From Marinobacter aromaticivorans (GTDB lineage: Bacteria > Pseudomonadota > Gammaproteobacteria > Pseudomonadales > Oleiphilaceae), in assembly GCF_002806975.1 (NCBI RefSeq), contig NZ_NIHD01000004.1, positions 62,001 to 126,000 of the forward strand: a DNA stretch of 64,000 nt, written 5' to 3'. The notes under the pieces were generated by a model, which was given only the letters and a program-made list of their open reading frames with translations, ran no database searches and was not told the DNA's origin. Below, piece after piece: positions 17,655 to 26,791 of this stretch. Each line of letters begins with the position of its first letter. Within the stretch, counting starts at the first letter, position 1. The translations under genes and the position numbers were made by a program.

Positions 17655-19715
17655 ATGAAAACCGTTATCAGCGTAAGCCAGGGCTCAGCGGAATACGATT
17701 ACGATCTGGAAACCGAGTTTCTGGGGCAGTCCTTCAGAGTTATCAGAGCCGGCACCGACGGGGATCTTTCCCGAGCTGCTGCCCTGCTCAAGTCATACCA
17801 CGACCGTGCGGATGCCATTGGCCTCAGCATGGTGGCTGATCACTACAAGGTGGGGTCGGTGCAACTGGAACACCCGGATACCGCCATGCTCGAGGCCTGT
17901 ATTCCCGATAAACCGATAACCACCGGGGCAGGGCTGAGGGGTATTCTGCAGGAATGGGCAGTGCGCCACACGCAATCGGAGCTGGGACATTTCTTTGACA
18001 ATGCCCGGGTATTGTTCCTGAACGGGCAGGCCAGCTACCGGGTGGCAAAAGCACTCTCCGAACACACGGATAACCTGTTTTTTGCCGATCCCTATGTGGA
18101 TTTCGGTGTGCCGAGGCTGCTCACATCGCTCAAGCAGCTTGAAACCTACACGTCGTTAACCGCGCCTTTCATGTTCCGCCGGGTTGCTGTGAAAGCGGTT
18201 GAATCCGCGCTGCGTACACCTCTGTATCGGCTTGGAGAAGGGCTTGTCAAAGGCTCTTTGCACCGGGCTGCAAAGGAGGCGCACGTTATTGTCGGGCATA
18301 TGGGTGATCTTGAGAACTTCACCGCCAAAGAGCTGGACGGCAAGACCATTATCACCTCCCGGGTAACCGAGGCCGCTCTGGACTGGATGCGCTCCCGCAA
18401 AGTGGCCATGGTTGTTGATTACAGCCCCTGGCTGGAAGGTCGCCCGCTGGGTGTCAACGTGATGGAAGCCATGATCAGCGCAGCGCTTTCACGCACGCCT
18501 GAGCAGCTAGGAGCCGATGACTACCTGGATGTTATCCAGAAACTCGGCATGGAGCCCAGGGTTCTTTACCCCAATGGCTACCGGCGGATAAACCGCTTTG
18601 CCTTCGTGATTCACCCCTTGTCTCAACAGTACCTCACCAAAACAGCGCCGCTGGACTGGATTGCCAGTGTTTCACCACCGGTAGTGATGAACCTGGTGGA
18701 AAAAGCAGTGGCTTATACGCCACCATTTGTTTACTCGAAAGTATCCGGTATCAAATCACCCACAGGAGACGAAGTTGAAGGTTGGTTGATAACCGTGGGT
18801 GGCACGCCCAGAGAAATCATGGCGCACGATCCGGAATTTACATACAGCCGCTTGCTGGCGGCCGCCAAGCTGGGGAAAAAGCTGGGCGCCCAGATCATGG
18901 GTCTGGGTGCCTTTACCAAAGTGGTGGGGGATGCCGGAATTACTGTCGCCAAACGCGCGCCCCTGCCTATTACCACGGGCAACAGCTACAGTGCCTCTGG
19001 GGCTCTGTGGGCGGCCAAGGAGGCGGTACAGAAGATTGGCCGTGTCCATATCGGGAAGAGTGGAAAAATGGCTGGCAAGGCCATGGTCGTAGGTGCAACC
19101 GGAGCCATCGGATCGGTTTGCGCCCGTTTGCTTGCCAAAGCCGTAGACGAGATTTACCTGGCTGCGCCGGAGCCCGCCAAGCTGCTGTCTCTTAAAGACA
19201 GTATTGAACAGGAAACCCCGGGCGCCATCGTGCACGTGGCAGGTTCTGCAGATCGCGACATCGAAGACATGGACATGATTGTGACTGCAACCTCCGGCGC
19301 GGGTAAGCGGATTCTGGACATTACCAGAGTAAAGCCTGGCTGCGTGATAACCGATGTGGCGCGCCCGCTGGATATACCTGCAGAAGATGTCGCCAAACGC
19401 CCGGATGTGCTGGTAATCGAATCCGGAGAAGTGCAGCTGCCGGGTGATGTGCACATGAAAAACATCGGCCTGCCTTCCGGAGTGGCCTATGCCTGCCTGG
19501 CTGAAACCATTGTGCTGGCGTTGGAAGGGCGGTTCGAGAACTTCACGCTCGGTCGCAACATAGAATGGGAAAATGTAAGGGAAATCTACAAACTGGGCCT
19601 GAAGCACGGCATGAAACTGGCCGCCATTTCTGGCGTGAACGGCGTGTTCAGCGAAGAAGACTTTGAGCGGGTCAGAGTGCTGGCAGCCAAAAGCGATGCG
19701 GTAGAACCGGCCTAG
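17655..19715 (+). CDS. Two-domain protein with C-terminal acyl-ACP-reductase-like dehydrogenase
   Basis: 686 residues. From about residue 312 to 670 it matches the layout of cyanobacterial acyl-ACP reductase (AAR, the fatty-aldehyde-forming enzyme of about 340 residues): an IHPLSQ-type opening, EVEGWLITVGGTPREIM, IMGLGAFTKVV, PITTGNSYSASG, the nucleotide-binding VGATGAIGSVCARLL (Gly480 onward), and Cys614 in YACLAETIVLALEG, the position of the AAR catalytic cysteine, followed by NFTLGRN. The first 300 residues are a further domain I do not recognise. It probably makes or consumes a long-chain aldehyde from an acyl thioester (inference). Own promoter region; the gene ends in a strong hairpin. 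Confidence 0.75.
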   Translation: MKTVISVSQGSAEYDYDLETEFLGQSFRVIRAGTDGDLSRAAALLKSYHDRADAIGLSMVADHYKVGSVQLEHPDTAMLEACIPDKPITTGAGLRGILQEWAVRHTQSELGHFFDNARVLFLNGQASYRVAKALSEHTDNLFFADPYVDFGVPRLLTSLKQLETYTSLTAPFMFRRVAVKAVESALRTPLYRLGEGLVKGSLHRAAKEAHVIVGHMGDLENFTAKELDGKTIITSRVTEAALDWMRSRKVAMVVDYSPWLEGRPLGVNVMEAMISAALSRTPEQLGADDYLDVIQKLGMEPRVLYPNGYRRINRFAFVIHPLSQQYLTKTAPLDWIASVSPPVVMNLVEKAVAYTPPFVYSKVSGIKSPTGDEVEGWLITVGGTPREIMAHDPEFTYSRLLAAAKLGKKLGAQIMGLGAFTKVVGDAGITVAKRAPLPITTGNSYSASGALWAAKEAVQKIGRVHIGKSGKMAGKAMVVGATGAIGSVCARLLAKAVDEIYLAAPEPAKLLSLKDSIEQETPGAIVHVAGSADRDIEDMDMIVTATSGAGKRILDITRVKPGCVITDVARPLDIPAEDVAKRPDVLVIESGEVQLPGDVHMKNIGLPSGVAYACLAETIVLALEGRFENFTLGRNIEWENVREIYKLGLKHGMKLAAISGVNGVFSEEDFERVRVLAAKSDAVEPA

Positions 19716-19730
19716 ATCCGGGTAATGCGG

Positions 19731-19760
19731 GACAGCCAGCTAGCGCAGCTGGCTGTCTTT
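19731..19760 (+). terminator. Terminator hairpin shared with the 3' end of ybiI
   Basis: GACAGCCAGCT (19731-19741) pairs perfectly with AGCTGGCTGTC (19747-19757), loop AGCGC, followed by TTT. It ends the preceding forward gene. Its right arm lies inside the convergent ybiI-like coding region, encoding part of the conserved KDSQLR C-terminus. Confidence 0.75.
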
Positions 19761-20006
19761 GCTCCCCCGGCGGTTGATGCCGCCAGAAGCTGTTTGCTGT
19801 TTTTCCAGCGCAGACTGACATTCAACGCACAGACGCACTCCGGGTATGGCCTTGCGCCTTGCCTCCGGAATAGCGCAGTCGCACTCGTCGCAGAACTCCG
19901 CACTTTCACCCGTGACCAGCCGGCTTCGTGCTTCAGCCACGGCATCCTCTATACTGGCATCAATCTGGTCCTGCACAGCCCCATCGCGTGTCCATCCACC
20001 AGCCAT
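19740..20006 (-). CDS. ybiI: DksA/TraR-type C4 zinc-finger protein, YbiI family
   Basis: 88-residue relative of E. coli YbiI. After MAGGWTRDGAVQDQIDASIEDAV comes an acidic helix, then the four-cysteine zinc finger C-x2-C-x17-C-x2-C (CDEC ... CVEC), with PEARRKAIPGVRLC between, and the invariant end RRGSKDSQLR. Start at ATG 20006 behind AGGAG; the longer frame adds a non-family extension. Members bind RNA polymerase through its secondary channel in related proteins, but this short form lacks the full coiled coil, so its role is unclear. Confidence 0.9.
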   Translation of the reverse strand: MAGGWTRDGAVQDQIDASIEDAVAEARSRLVTGESAEFCDECDCAIPEARRKAIPGVRLCVECQSALEKQQTASGGINRRGSKDSQLR

Positions 20007-20229
20007 AATATTGCTCCTGTGAAACCCGTGAACCAACACTCAGTAACAGCATGATACCAAAGCCACCGTGATCGGGCTAAGGTAAGGGTTCGTATTCAGA
20101 CTTTTCCTGAAGATCTGGCAAAACGATAAAATCGTCGTTTATACACAACAGGGGTATACTCAGAAGGAACAGGTTGTTGCCGCTTCGTTTGCCAGGTTGG
20201 CGGGCCTAACCTTTTTAGTGTGACCCAAA

Positions 20230-20889
20230 ATGAAAGAATCTCTGCGTATTCGGTACCAAACCATAGAGTTCGGGAACGTGGACATTCACGTGTGCACCCT
20301 GCGCGATAACCAGCAATTTGACGACCCCGACGACGTTGCTCTCAAGCTGGGCATTTCCTCTGCAACCTGGCCGATATTCGGGATAATCTGGCCCTCCAGT
20401 ATGGTGCTGGCCCACCACATGGTGGATCACCCGACAGAAGGCAAGAGGATTCTGGAGATTGGCTGTGGAATGGCACTATCCAGCCTGCTGCTGAACCAGC
20501 GCCATGACGATATCACGGCCACCGACTACCATCCTGAGGTCGGCTTTTTCCTGGAACGGAACACAGAGCTGAACCAGGGCAGGGCAATCGGTTACCAACG
20601 GCTCGATTGGGCAGATAAAGTCAGCAACCTTGGCGTGTTTGATATCATCATCGGCAGCGACCTGCTGTACGAAGACGAACACATCAACCTGTTGGCAGAC
20701 TTCATAAACAAGCATTCCAAACCGGCTTGTGAAGTGATTCTCGTTGACCCCGGGCGGGGCCGGAAAAACAAGTTCAGCCGGCGGATGGAGACGCACGGTT
20801 ACCGTTATTCCCACACCCGGCCAGAGCATACGGACTATCTTGAAAAGCCCTTCAAGGGGCACATCCTCAGGTTCTGGAGGGAGGGCTAA
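20230..20889 (+). CDS. Class I SAM-dependent methyltransferase, METTL21-like
   Basis: 219 residues. SAM-binding motif I is RILEIGCGMALSS (about 70-82), followed by ITATDYHPEVG for the acidic post-I residue, and LGVFDIIIGSDLLYEDEHINLL, the (D/I)LLYE signature of the METTL21/METTL23 (Methyltransf_16) lysine methyltransferase group. A target protein is not predictable. Upstream, 190 bases hold a TATACT (-10-like) sequence near 20154 but no clear -35. Its end overlaps the 3' end of the convergent NTF2-like gene by four bases. Confidence 0.82.
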   Translation: MKESLRIRYQTIEFGNVDIHVCTLRDNQQFDDPDDVALKLGISSATWPIFGIIWPSSMVLAHHMVDHPTEGKRILEIGCGMALSSLLLNQRHDDITATDYHPEVGFFLERNTELNQGRAIGYQRLDWADKVSNLGVFDIIIGSDLLYEDEHINLLADFINKHSKPACEVILVDPGRGRKNKFSRRMETHGYRYSHTRPEHTDYLEKPFKGHILRFWREG

Positions 20890-21272
20890 TCACGTCCGCT
20901 GGCAGTAGGCAGGATGCCGCCCAGCATATTTTCAACAATGGCCGCATTGTAGAAGGCCTCTACTGTGTGGATTTTACCTTCCCGCACACGAAACCACACC
21001 GCCAGCCTCACATCCCCAATGGGTTCAAAGTTGGTGCGGTAATCCAGAATTGCGAATACATGCTCACCATCGGCACTGAGCTGGCGAAGAACCAGATCTT
21101 TCTGAATGGCCGCCATACCGAACTGGTAGGACATCATGTCGTCCCGGCTGAGGAACCGCATGTTCGGCCCCACGTATTCGAAGCCTTCAGAAACCAGCAA
21201 GGTCTTGGCCTCGTCAAAACGCTGGGCATGAATATCGGCAATAAACTGCGCCACGATGTCTTTTGGCAGCAT
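20886..21272 (-). CDS. NTF2-like (SnoaL-type) protein
   Basis: 128-residue protein with the cone-shaped NTF2/SnoaL pattern: helix AQFIADIHAQRFDEAKTLLVSEGFEYVGP, then the long beta stretch (EHVFAILDYRTNFEPIGDVRLAVWFRVREGKIHTVEAFYN). The VREGKI-type turn is typical of limonene-epoxide hydrolase and ketosteroid-isomerase-like folds. Start at ATG 21272 (behind GGAG) rather than the longer frame. It stands between convergent and reverse-operon genes; enzymatic or binding role unknown. Confidence 0.75.
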   Translation of the reverse strand: MLPKDIVAQFIADIHAQRFDEAKTLLVSEGFEYVGPNMRFLSRDDMMSYQFGMAAIQKDLVLRQLSADGEHVFAILDYRTNFEPIGDVRLAVWFRVREGKIHTVEAFYNAAIVENMLGGILPTASGRD

Positions 21273-21467
21273 TAACAGACTCCATTTTTCAATACAGGGA
21301 TAATGTGAACGGCTCGTTGCTCCCGGATGCCGCAAAATCGGGTTTGAATGCCCCTTTTAGCCCAATGCTACCAAGGTTACACATGGGTTTCCTTGGAAAT
21401 CTTCTCCGGAATCAAGCGTCAGCCAAGAGGCGGTGCAAGTTTCATCGGTTGCCACAAGATCTGTCTT

Positions 21468-22445
21468 TTACCGAAACCTGTCGTTATCCGTATCAAAAAC
21501 ACGAAGTCTGTCGTTGCGCACCAGGAATCGATCATCGATGGTGAGCCACACCGGCTCGCCAGCCAGGGGAGCTTCTTTTGGCAGTCCCCGCTGGGCATGC
21601 AGATGCAGGTGCGGTTGTGAACTGTTTCCCGAGTTTCCCATCTGCCCCAGAACGTCACCGGTTTTTACCCTGTCTCCGGTTGCCACGACGATGCTTCCTT
21701 GGCGTAAATGCGCCAGGATTAGGAAAAAACCCCCACAGTCTATAGCGATATGATTGCCAGCCATGTGGTTGCGGTCCATTTGCGGAACCGGCATATCTTC
21801 CAGCCCATCAACCACCAGCGCCACGTCGCCACGGCACGGCGAGAGAACCGGCACGCCGAAAGTTGTGTATCTGGCGGGATCTGTCGGCTGCCAGCCATTG
21901 GTATGAAATCCCAGCGGAGTAACCCGGAAGATATCCAGAGCCTTGCTTTGGCCGCGCCACAGAAGAAAGCGCTCCACTGTCGGATTCAGGGTTTTGAGGT
22001 GTACATTGATCAACGGCGTGCTGCCTCCATGGGCAATGAGGTAGTGCCCCGGAGTAAACGGAGGGGCTATGTTCACTACCGCTTCCCCGGGCAACATCCG
22101 CCCTTTCATTGCATGCCACGTCAGGTAGCCACCGAGCAAGCCTGGCACCGTTGCGATCACGATCATGACAGAATTCGCCAATGACGCCCGCCACAGCCCG
22201 GGGCCGGGGAGGCCTTTTCGGAACAGGTGAGTAGTCGTTATAAGAAGCAGTAACAGGCCATAAGTGTAAGCCACCCAGAATGGCGGCACTGTCCAAAGAG
22301 CCGCGAGGCCAATACCCAGCAGGGCCAGCGTTACCGACACAAGCTGAAGCCCCCATGCCAGCCATCCCGCCGCCGGGTACAACGCCACCCAGGCCAGCAG
22401 CGCAAGTGGCAGAAGAACCTGTGTGAGCATTACCATCCAGGGCAT
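21468..22445 (-). CDS. Membrane-anchored M23 family metallopeptidase
   Basis: 325 residues. Three to four N-terminal transmembrane helices (within residues 5-115) are followed by a periplasmic M23 (lysostaphin/LytM-type) domain. The zinc site shows HMAGNHIAIDCGG (His and Asp), and HLHLHAQ supplies the C-terminal HxH. GDVLGQMGNSGNSSQPHLHLH is the classic M23 wording. Likely a peptidoglycan endopeptidase or a regulator of one. Its start lies three bases after the stop of the CPBP protease gene, so it is the last gene of a five-gene operon. Confidence 0.85.
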   Translation of the reverse strand: MPWMVMLTQVLLPLALLAWVALYPAAGWLAWGLQLVSVTLALLGIGLAALWTVPPFWVAYTYGLLLLLITTTHLFRKGLPGPGLWRASLANSVMIVIATVPGLLGGYLTWHAMKGRMLPGEAVVNIAPPFTPGHYLIAHGGSTPLINVHLKTLNPTVERFLLWRGQSKALDIFRVTPLGFHTNGWQPTDPARYTTFGVPVLSPCRGDVALVVDGLEDMPVPQMDRNHMAGNHIAIDCGGFFLILAHLRQGSIVVATGDRVKTGDVLGQMGNSGNSSQPHLHLHAQRGLPKEAPLAGEPVWLTIDDRFLVRNDRLRVFDTDNDRFR

Positions 22446-22448
22446 GGG

Positions 22449-23276
22449 TCAGGTCCTTTTTCTGTTCCACCAGAGAACCAGCAGAACGGCAGCCAGGAGA
22501 TTTCCGGTCAACATAAAAGGGTACATGTCTGGTGAGATTCGAAGCCACTCACCAGTAAAGTTCATCATACCGTGGAAAATCAACACTGCCAGAATGCTAC
22601 GACCGGTCCGGTTGTAGACCTGCACAATCAAAAGAGTCTGGCAGATAATCATAGGCAGCCACCAGTATAGTTCCGGGTTAAAAGTGGTGTTGGCGTAATA
22701 GCCGGGGAACCACAAAAACGGTGCGTGCCAGATAGCCCACACCGTGCCGTTTACCAGGCCTGACGTTGTGGGACCGAAGTGCTGTTGCAGGGTATCCAGA
22801 TAGTATCCCCGTAAGCCTATTTCCTCGATAGCCGGAAAAACAAACGACAGTAAAAGCAGAAACAGAAGCATACCCGGATTGAAAAACAGCGAGGTGTTTA
22901 CATCGAGCGGTGAATCAGTGATCCCCAACCAGAGCGCCATGCCAGCCATGGCCAGATCCAGGCATAGCCAGAACAGCAGGATCACCAGCCACCAACGGCC
23001 GGGAATGCGTCGCCAGTCAACCAATCGGCGCATCAGGTCGAGAACTTGCGCCTTACCGCCTGTCAGCGCCGCCAATCCAAGCCCTGCCAACAACGGGCTG
23101 GCGCCTCCGATCAGAAACCACAACAGGTTAGGAAATGCCCACACCGACTCATCTGACAACAACACCGGCACCCAGAACAGGTAGGCCCAGCCAAGGTAAA
23201 ACAGCGGAAAAGCCAGTAGCGGATGGGCGAGAACCCATTGCCGCAGGGCGATAAAACGATGGCGGGAATCACTCAT
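22449..23276 (-). CDS. CPBP family intramembrane metalloprotease
   Basis: 275-residue polytopic membrane protein of the CPBP (CAAX protease and bacteriocin-processing, Abi) family. The conserved motif 1 EEIGLRG gives Glu151-Glu152 and Arg156; motif 2 WAIWHAPFLW provides the next His, and a third conserved His/Asn pair is in the later helices (LIFHGMMN). Hydrophobic helices fill the rest. It may cleave prenylated or membrane substrates, or act as a bacteriocin-immunity-like protein; the target is unknown. Overlaps the upstream DUF6544 gene by eight bases. Confidence 0.88.
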   Translation of the reverse strand: MSDSRHRFIALRQWVLAHPLLAFPLFYLGWAYLFWVPVLLSDESVWAFPNLLWFLIGGASPLLAGLGLAALTGGKAQVLDLMRRLVDWRRIPGRWWLVILLFWLCLDLAMAGMALWLGITDSPLDVNTSLFFNPGMLLFLLLLSFVFPAIEEIGLRGYYLDTLQQHFGPTTSGLVNGTVWAIWHAPFLWFPGYYANTTFNPELYWWLPMIICQTLLIVQVYNRTGRSILAVLIFHGMMNFTGEWLRISPDMYPFMLTGNLLAAVLLVLWWNRKRT

Positions 23277-24132
23277 GGGGGAACTCGACAGCGGTCACAT
23301 CCGCCAAAAAAAATGGAAAGTACTGGTCTGTGGCAAAATGATTTCCGGCTTCCACGTGAGTTGGCAGGCGAAACCCACCGAAATTCCGGAATTCGGAGAG
23401 GTACCCGCCGAAAGGTTGCAGTTGATGCTTTTTCTCCGGATTGGCATTGCTCCAGCGCTGAAAACGGACCTGTGTCGGCTGACCATCAGCCGCAACGGTC
23501 AGATCCACCGACTGTGACAGGCCCTGATAGTTTATGGTGACCCGGGCGCGATCAGTATCCAGGCCCTCCCAGACAATACCGGGGCGGGGCAATATCGCCG
23601 CAGGTGTCCAGAACACGGCTTCGGCCACATAGCGGCCAAACGCAGAAAGGCTATGGTCCGGATCCTCACCCAGGCGGGCGATTGGCAGCAAACCCATGAG
23701 CCAGAACCGCGTCCACCTGTGGGTGTCAGAACCGGACAGCCTCATCAAGCCACGCCGTGCATGCATTTTCCAGACAAATCCGGCAGGCATGGCCAGGACC
23801 TGCGTTGCCGTAAAATCGAGATAGTTGGGTTGGTCCCTGTTACCCATACCGAAACGCCCGGCCATGGTGATACGGGCCACCGTATAAAGCGGGGTGCCCG
23901 GTTCAATTGCGTACATAAAGTAGCGGCGTACCGGTTCTGGCAAACGCGCGATCATTTCCGGGGTAAAGGTTTGAGGTTGTGCCGGTTGGCAGAAGGCAAA
24001 CTCATGCATGGCTTTATAGTCAGCCCGGTGGTCCAGCAGGCGCCAGGCTGAAAGCGCTAAAACTGTGGAAATAAGCAAAACAAGCACAAAGACCATTGCA
24101 AGTACCTGAAAACCTCTGGGTTTCGTCGTCAC
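23269..24132 (-). CDS. DUF6544 family protein
   Basis: 287 residues with one N-terminal membrane helix (about 10-33), then a soluble domain whose opening MIARLPEPVRRYFMYA is the LPxPVxRYF motif of DUF6544. A conserved middle region (FTATQVLAMPAGFVWKMHARRG) and a beta-rich C-terminal part (GQPTQVRFQRWSNANPEKK) follow. GTG start behind AGGAACAA. The reading frame overlaps the CPBP protease gene that follows. Function unknown; the fold is probably a periplasmic beta-sandwich binding protein (inference). Confidence 0.75.
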   Translation of the reverse strand: MTTKPRGFQVLAMVFVLVLLISTVLALSAWRLLDHRADYKAMHEFAFCQPAQPQTFTPEMIARLPEPVRRYFMYAIEPGTPLYTVARITMAGRFGMGNRDQPNYLDFTATQVLAMPAGFVWKMHARRGLMRLSGSDTHRWTRFWLMGLLPIARLGEDPDHSLSAFGRYVAEAVFWTPAAILPRPGIVWEGLDTDRARVTINYQGLSQSVDLTVAADGQPTQVRFQRWSNANPEKKHQLQPFGGYLSEFRNFGGFRLPTHVEAGNHFATDQYFPFFLADVTAVEFPHE

Positions 24133-24168
24133 TTTGTTCCTGACTCTGCTCTCGCTGTTTTCCAGAAA

Positions 24169-24531
24169 TCAGTCACGTTTTTTTTCAAGTGCCTCCCTGA
24201 GACCCGCAAACGGGTTGTGAGTAGCCGCTTCTCGCCTTTTTTCGGAACTGCCGCCGTAACGCACAAAATCCTCAAATTTGCTGTGTTCCTCATTGTGACA
24301 GTACACACACAACAACTCCCAGTTACTGCCATCGGGGGGATTGTTGTCGTGATCATGATCAACGTGGTGCACAGTCAACTCCCGCAAATTGGTGCGGGTA
24401 AATTCGCGGGCGCAACGCCCGCACACCCATGGGTAGATTTTCAGAGCACGCTCGCGGTAGCCGGCTTCACGTTTTGCAATATAGTCACGCTGTTCTGCAA
24501 GCAGTTGATCCACTTTGCTTCTGCCGATCAC
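24169..24531 (-). CDS. yajD: HNH nuclease family protein YajD
   Basis: 120-residue HNH protein closely matching E. coli Yaj[21 protein letters not shown], then the histidine-rich [17 protein letters not shown], then [17 protein letters not shown], with a CxxC pair on each side as zinc ligands. The C-terminal NPFAGL block is also shared. Its GTG start overlaps the TGA stop of the serine hydrolase gene in a GTGA overlap, implying translational coupling. The biological role of YajD proteins is not established. Confidence 0.9.
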   Translation of the reverse strand: MIGRSKVDQLLAEQRDYIAKREAGYRERALKIYPWVCGRCAREFTRTNLRELTVHHVDHDHDNNPPDGSNWELLCVYCHNEEHSKFEDFVRYGGSSEKRREAATHNPFAGLREALEKKRD

Positions 24532-25742
24532 ACGAGTGCTCCATTAACAATCGCCCGTAACTCCTGGCGAATGGGGTAAGACGAGGAGGGGATCAGCTGG
24601 GTCAGGAAAATCATCACCAGCTCCTCAACCGGGTCAATAAAAAAGTTGGTGCTTGCCAGGCCACCCCAGCCATACTCACCAAGCGATCCGTTGGTCTGGG
24701 ATTTGGCAACGTCGGTCTTTACCGAAAAGCCCAGGCCAAAGCCGGTCCCGGCATAAGGTGTCTCGCTGAATGCGCCTACGGCAAGGCTGGGAAGGTCCTG
24801 ATTATCAGGCAGGTGGTTGCTGCGCATGAACTCCAGGGTTTTTCGTCCGATAATCCGCCGCCCCTGAAACATTCCGCCCTGACACAGCGCCTGCGCAAAA
24901 TGAAAATAATCGTCAATGGTGGAGACAAGCCCGCCACCGCCTGACAATAACCTGCCGTTGCGCCGGAAAGGGGAGGTTGCCGGATCGTCCTGCAGCTCAA
25001 ACCGATCGCCGGGCTGGTACTGATAACACGCGGCGAAACGGTCCAATTGATCATCACGGACGTGAAAGCCGGTGTCTGGCATGTGCAAAGGCTCGAAAAT
25101 ATGCTCGCGCAGATACTCGTCAAGGGGCTGATCTGCCAGTAACTGCACCAGATACCCCAGCACATCCGTGCTGACCGAATAGTTCCAGGCCGTACCCGGC
25201 GAGAACTCCAGCGGCAGTTCCGCCAGCTGGTGGACCAGAACGTCCAGCGTCAGATTCCGGCTGCCGTCCAGTCCCAATTCGCGATAGGCCGCATCCACGT
25301 TGGTGCGGTTCATGAACCCGTAGGTGAGGCCAGACATGTGCGTGAACAGGTCGCGGATAGTCATGGCGCTGGTGACCGGCGTGGTCAGGAAATGAGGATA
25401 GACACCGCTTTTATACACCCGCTGGTTTTTCCAGGCCGGAATGTACTTGTGCACCGGATCATCCAGCAAAAACCGCCCCTGCTCGTAAAGCTGCATCATG
25501 GCGATGGATGTGATCGGCTTGGTCATGGAGTAAATGCGGAAAATGGTATCCCGGCCAACCGGCTTGTTGCGTTCCACATCCATCAGGCCCTGCGCTTTTA
25601 GATAGGCAATTTCGCCTCGCCGTGCCACCAGTGTCAGCGCACCGGGGAGTTTTCCGGGCTGAATATAGCGACGATCAAGGTGGTCTTCGATATTACGAAG
25701 CTGATCCGGTGCCAGGCCAGCGATCTGTTTGAGTTCCCTCAT
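24528..25742 (-). CDS. Beta-lactamase-fold serine hydrolase (EstB-like)
   Basis: 404-residue cytoplasmic-looking serine hydrolase of the class C beta-lactamase/DD-peptidase fold (no signal peptide seen). Catalytic SxxK is Ser72-Met-Thr-Lys75 in [12 protein letters not shown], followed by the Tyr motif [15 protein letters not shown] (YxS instead of YxN). A C-terminal [13 protein letters not shown] supplies the third motif in place of KTG, as in esterases such as EstB. Probably an esterase or acyl transferase rather than an antibiotic hydrolase (inference). First gene of a five-gene reverse operon. Confidence 0.85.
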   Translation of the reverse strand: MRELKQIAGLAPDQLRNIEDHLDRRYIQPGKLPGALTLVARRGEIAYLKAQGLMDVERNKPVGRDTIFRIYSMTKPITSIAMMQLYEQGRFLLDDPVHKYIPAWKNQRVYKSGVYPHFLTTPVTSAMTIRDLFTHMSGLTYGFMNRTNVDAAYRELGLDGSRNLTLDVLVHQLAELPLEFSPGTAWNYSVSTDVLGYLVQLLADQPLDEYLREHIFEPLHMPDTGFHVRDDQLDRFAACYQYQPGDRFELQDDPATSPFRRNGRLLSGGGGLVSTIDDYFHFAQALCQGGMFQGRRIIGRKTLEFMRSNHLPDNQDLPSLAVGAFSETPYAGTGFGLGFSVKTDVAKSQTNGSLGEYGWGGLASTNFFIDPVEELVMIFLTQLIPSSSYPIRQELRAIVNGALV

Positions 25743-25784
25743 GGAGAAGGTACCCTCCTGTGTGGTTTTGAAATCACTACACTC

Positions 25785-26756
25785 TCACTGCACGTTTTCC
25801 GCATCCCCAAACTGGTCGGCAAACAGGGCGCTGGACAGGTAACGCTCGGCAGAGTCCGGCAGGATTACCACAATGTTCTTGCCTTTGTGTTCGGGCTGCT
25901 GGCTAACCCGGACTGCGGCAACAACTGCTGCACCACAGGAAATGCCACACAGAATGCCTTCTTCCTGCATTAGCCGGTGCGCCATGGCCATGGCATCTTC
26001 GTTGGTTACCGTCTCCACCTGGTCCACCATGCTCATGTCGAGGTTCTTGGGCACAAATCCTGCGCCAAGGCCCTGGATTTTGTGCGGTGCCGGCTTCAGG
26101 TCCTCACCGTTGCGCACCTGGGTGATGATGGGGGAGTCGGCAGGTTCAACGGCGACGGTGGTGATGGCCTTGCCCTGGGTGTTCTTGATATAGCGGGAAA
26201 CACCCGTAAGTGTGCCGCCTGTGCCTACGCCTGCAACAAAAATATCCACAGCGCCGTCGGTATCGTTCCAGATTTCAGGGCCGGTGGTGTCCTCGTGGAT
26301 CTGCGGGTTGGCAGGGTTGTTGAACTGCTGTGGTAAGAAATACTTTTCAGGCTCGGCGGCTGCCAGCTCTTCCGCTTTGGCGATCGCACCGGGCATGCCT
26401 TTCGCAGGTTCTGTCAGCAGCAAATCCGCGCCCAGCGCTTTCAGTACCTTGCGGCGCTCCAGGCTCATGGAGGCCGGCATGGTGAGAACGATTTTGTAGC
26501 CTCTGGCCGCAGCCACAAACGCCAGGGCGATGCCGGTATTGCCACTGGTGGGCTCGATAATGGTCATGCCCGGCTTGAGCACGCCCCGCTTCTCGGCATC
26601 CAACACCATGGAGGTACCAATTCGGCACTTTACCGAGTAGGCCGGGTTGCGCCCTTCAATCTTGGCCCAGATAGTAGCGCCGTCATTCACACGGTTAAGT
26701 TTGACCAGCGGCGTGTTGCCAATGGATTGAGAGTTGTCTTCAAAAATGCGGGGCAT
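25785..26756 (-). CDS. cysK: Cysteine synthase A (O-acetylserine sulfhydrylase)
   Basis: PLP enzyme of 323 residues making L-cysteine from O-acetylserine and sulfide. The PLP-binding Lys43 lies in [11 protein letters not shown], the substrate loop is [11 protein letters not shown], the phosphate cup is [17 protein letters not shown], and [13 protein letters not shown] follows. The Cys after the lysine (SVKC) is the CysK type. Preceded by a strong AAGGAG ribosome site. It is separate from the serine hydrolase operon. The upstream 166 bases carry a DUF3297-like remnant. Confidence 0.96.
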   Translation of the reverse strand: MPRIFEDNSQSIGNTPLVKLNRVNDGATIWAKIEGRNPAYSVKCRIGTSMVLDAEKRGVLKPGMTIIEPTSGNTGIALAFVAAARGYKIVLTMPASMSLERRKVLKALGADLLLTEPAKGMPGAIAKAEELAAAEPEKYFLPQQFNNPANPQIHEDTTGPEIWNDTDGAVDIFVAGVGTGGTLTGVSRYIKNTQGKAITTVAVEPADSPIITQVRNGEDLKPAPHKIQGLGAGFVPKNLDMSMVDQVETVTNEDAMAMAHRLMQEEGILCGISCGAAVVAAVRVSQQPEHKGKNIVVILPDSAERYLSSALFADQFGDAENVQ

Positions 26757-26791
26757 GCGTTATCTCCTTGGTTTTCATCGATCTTATCATA

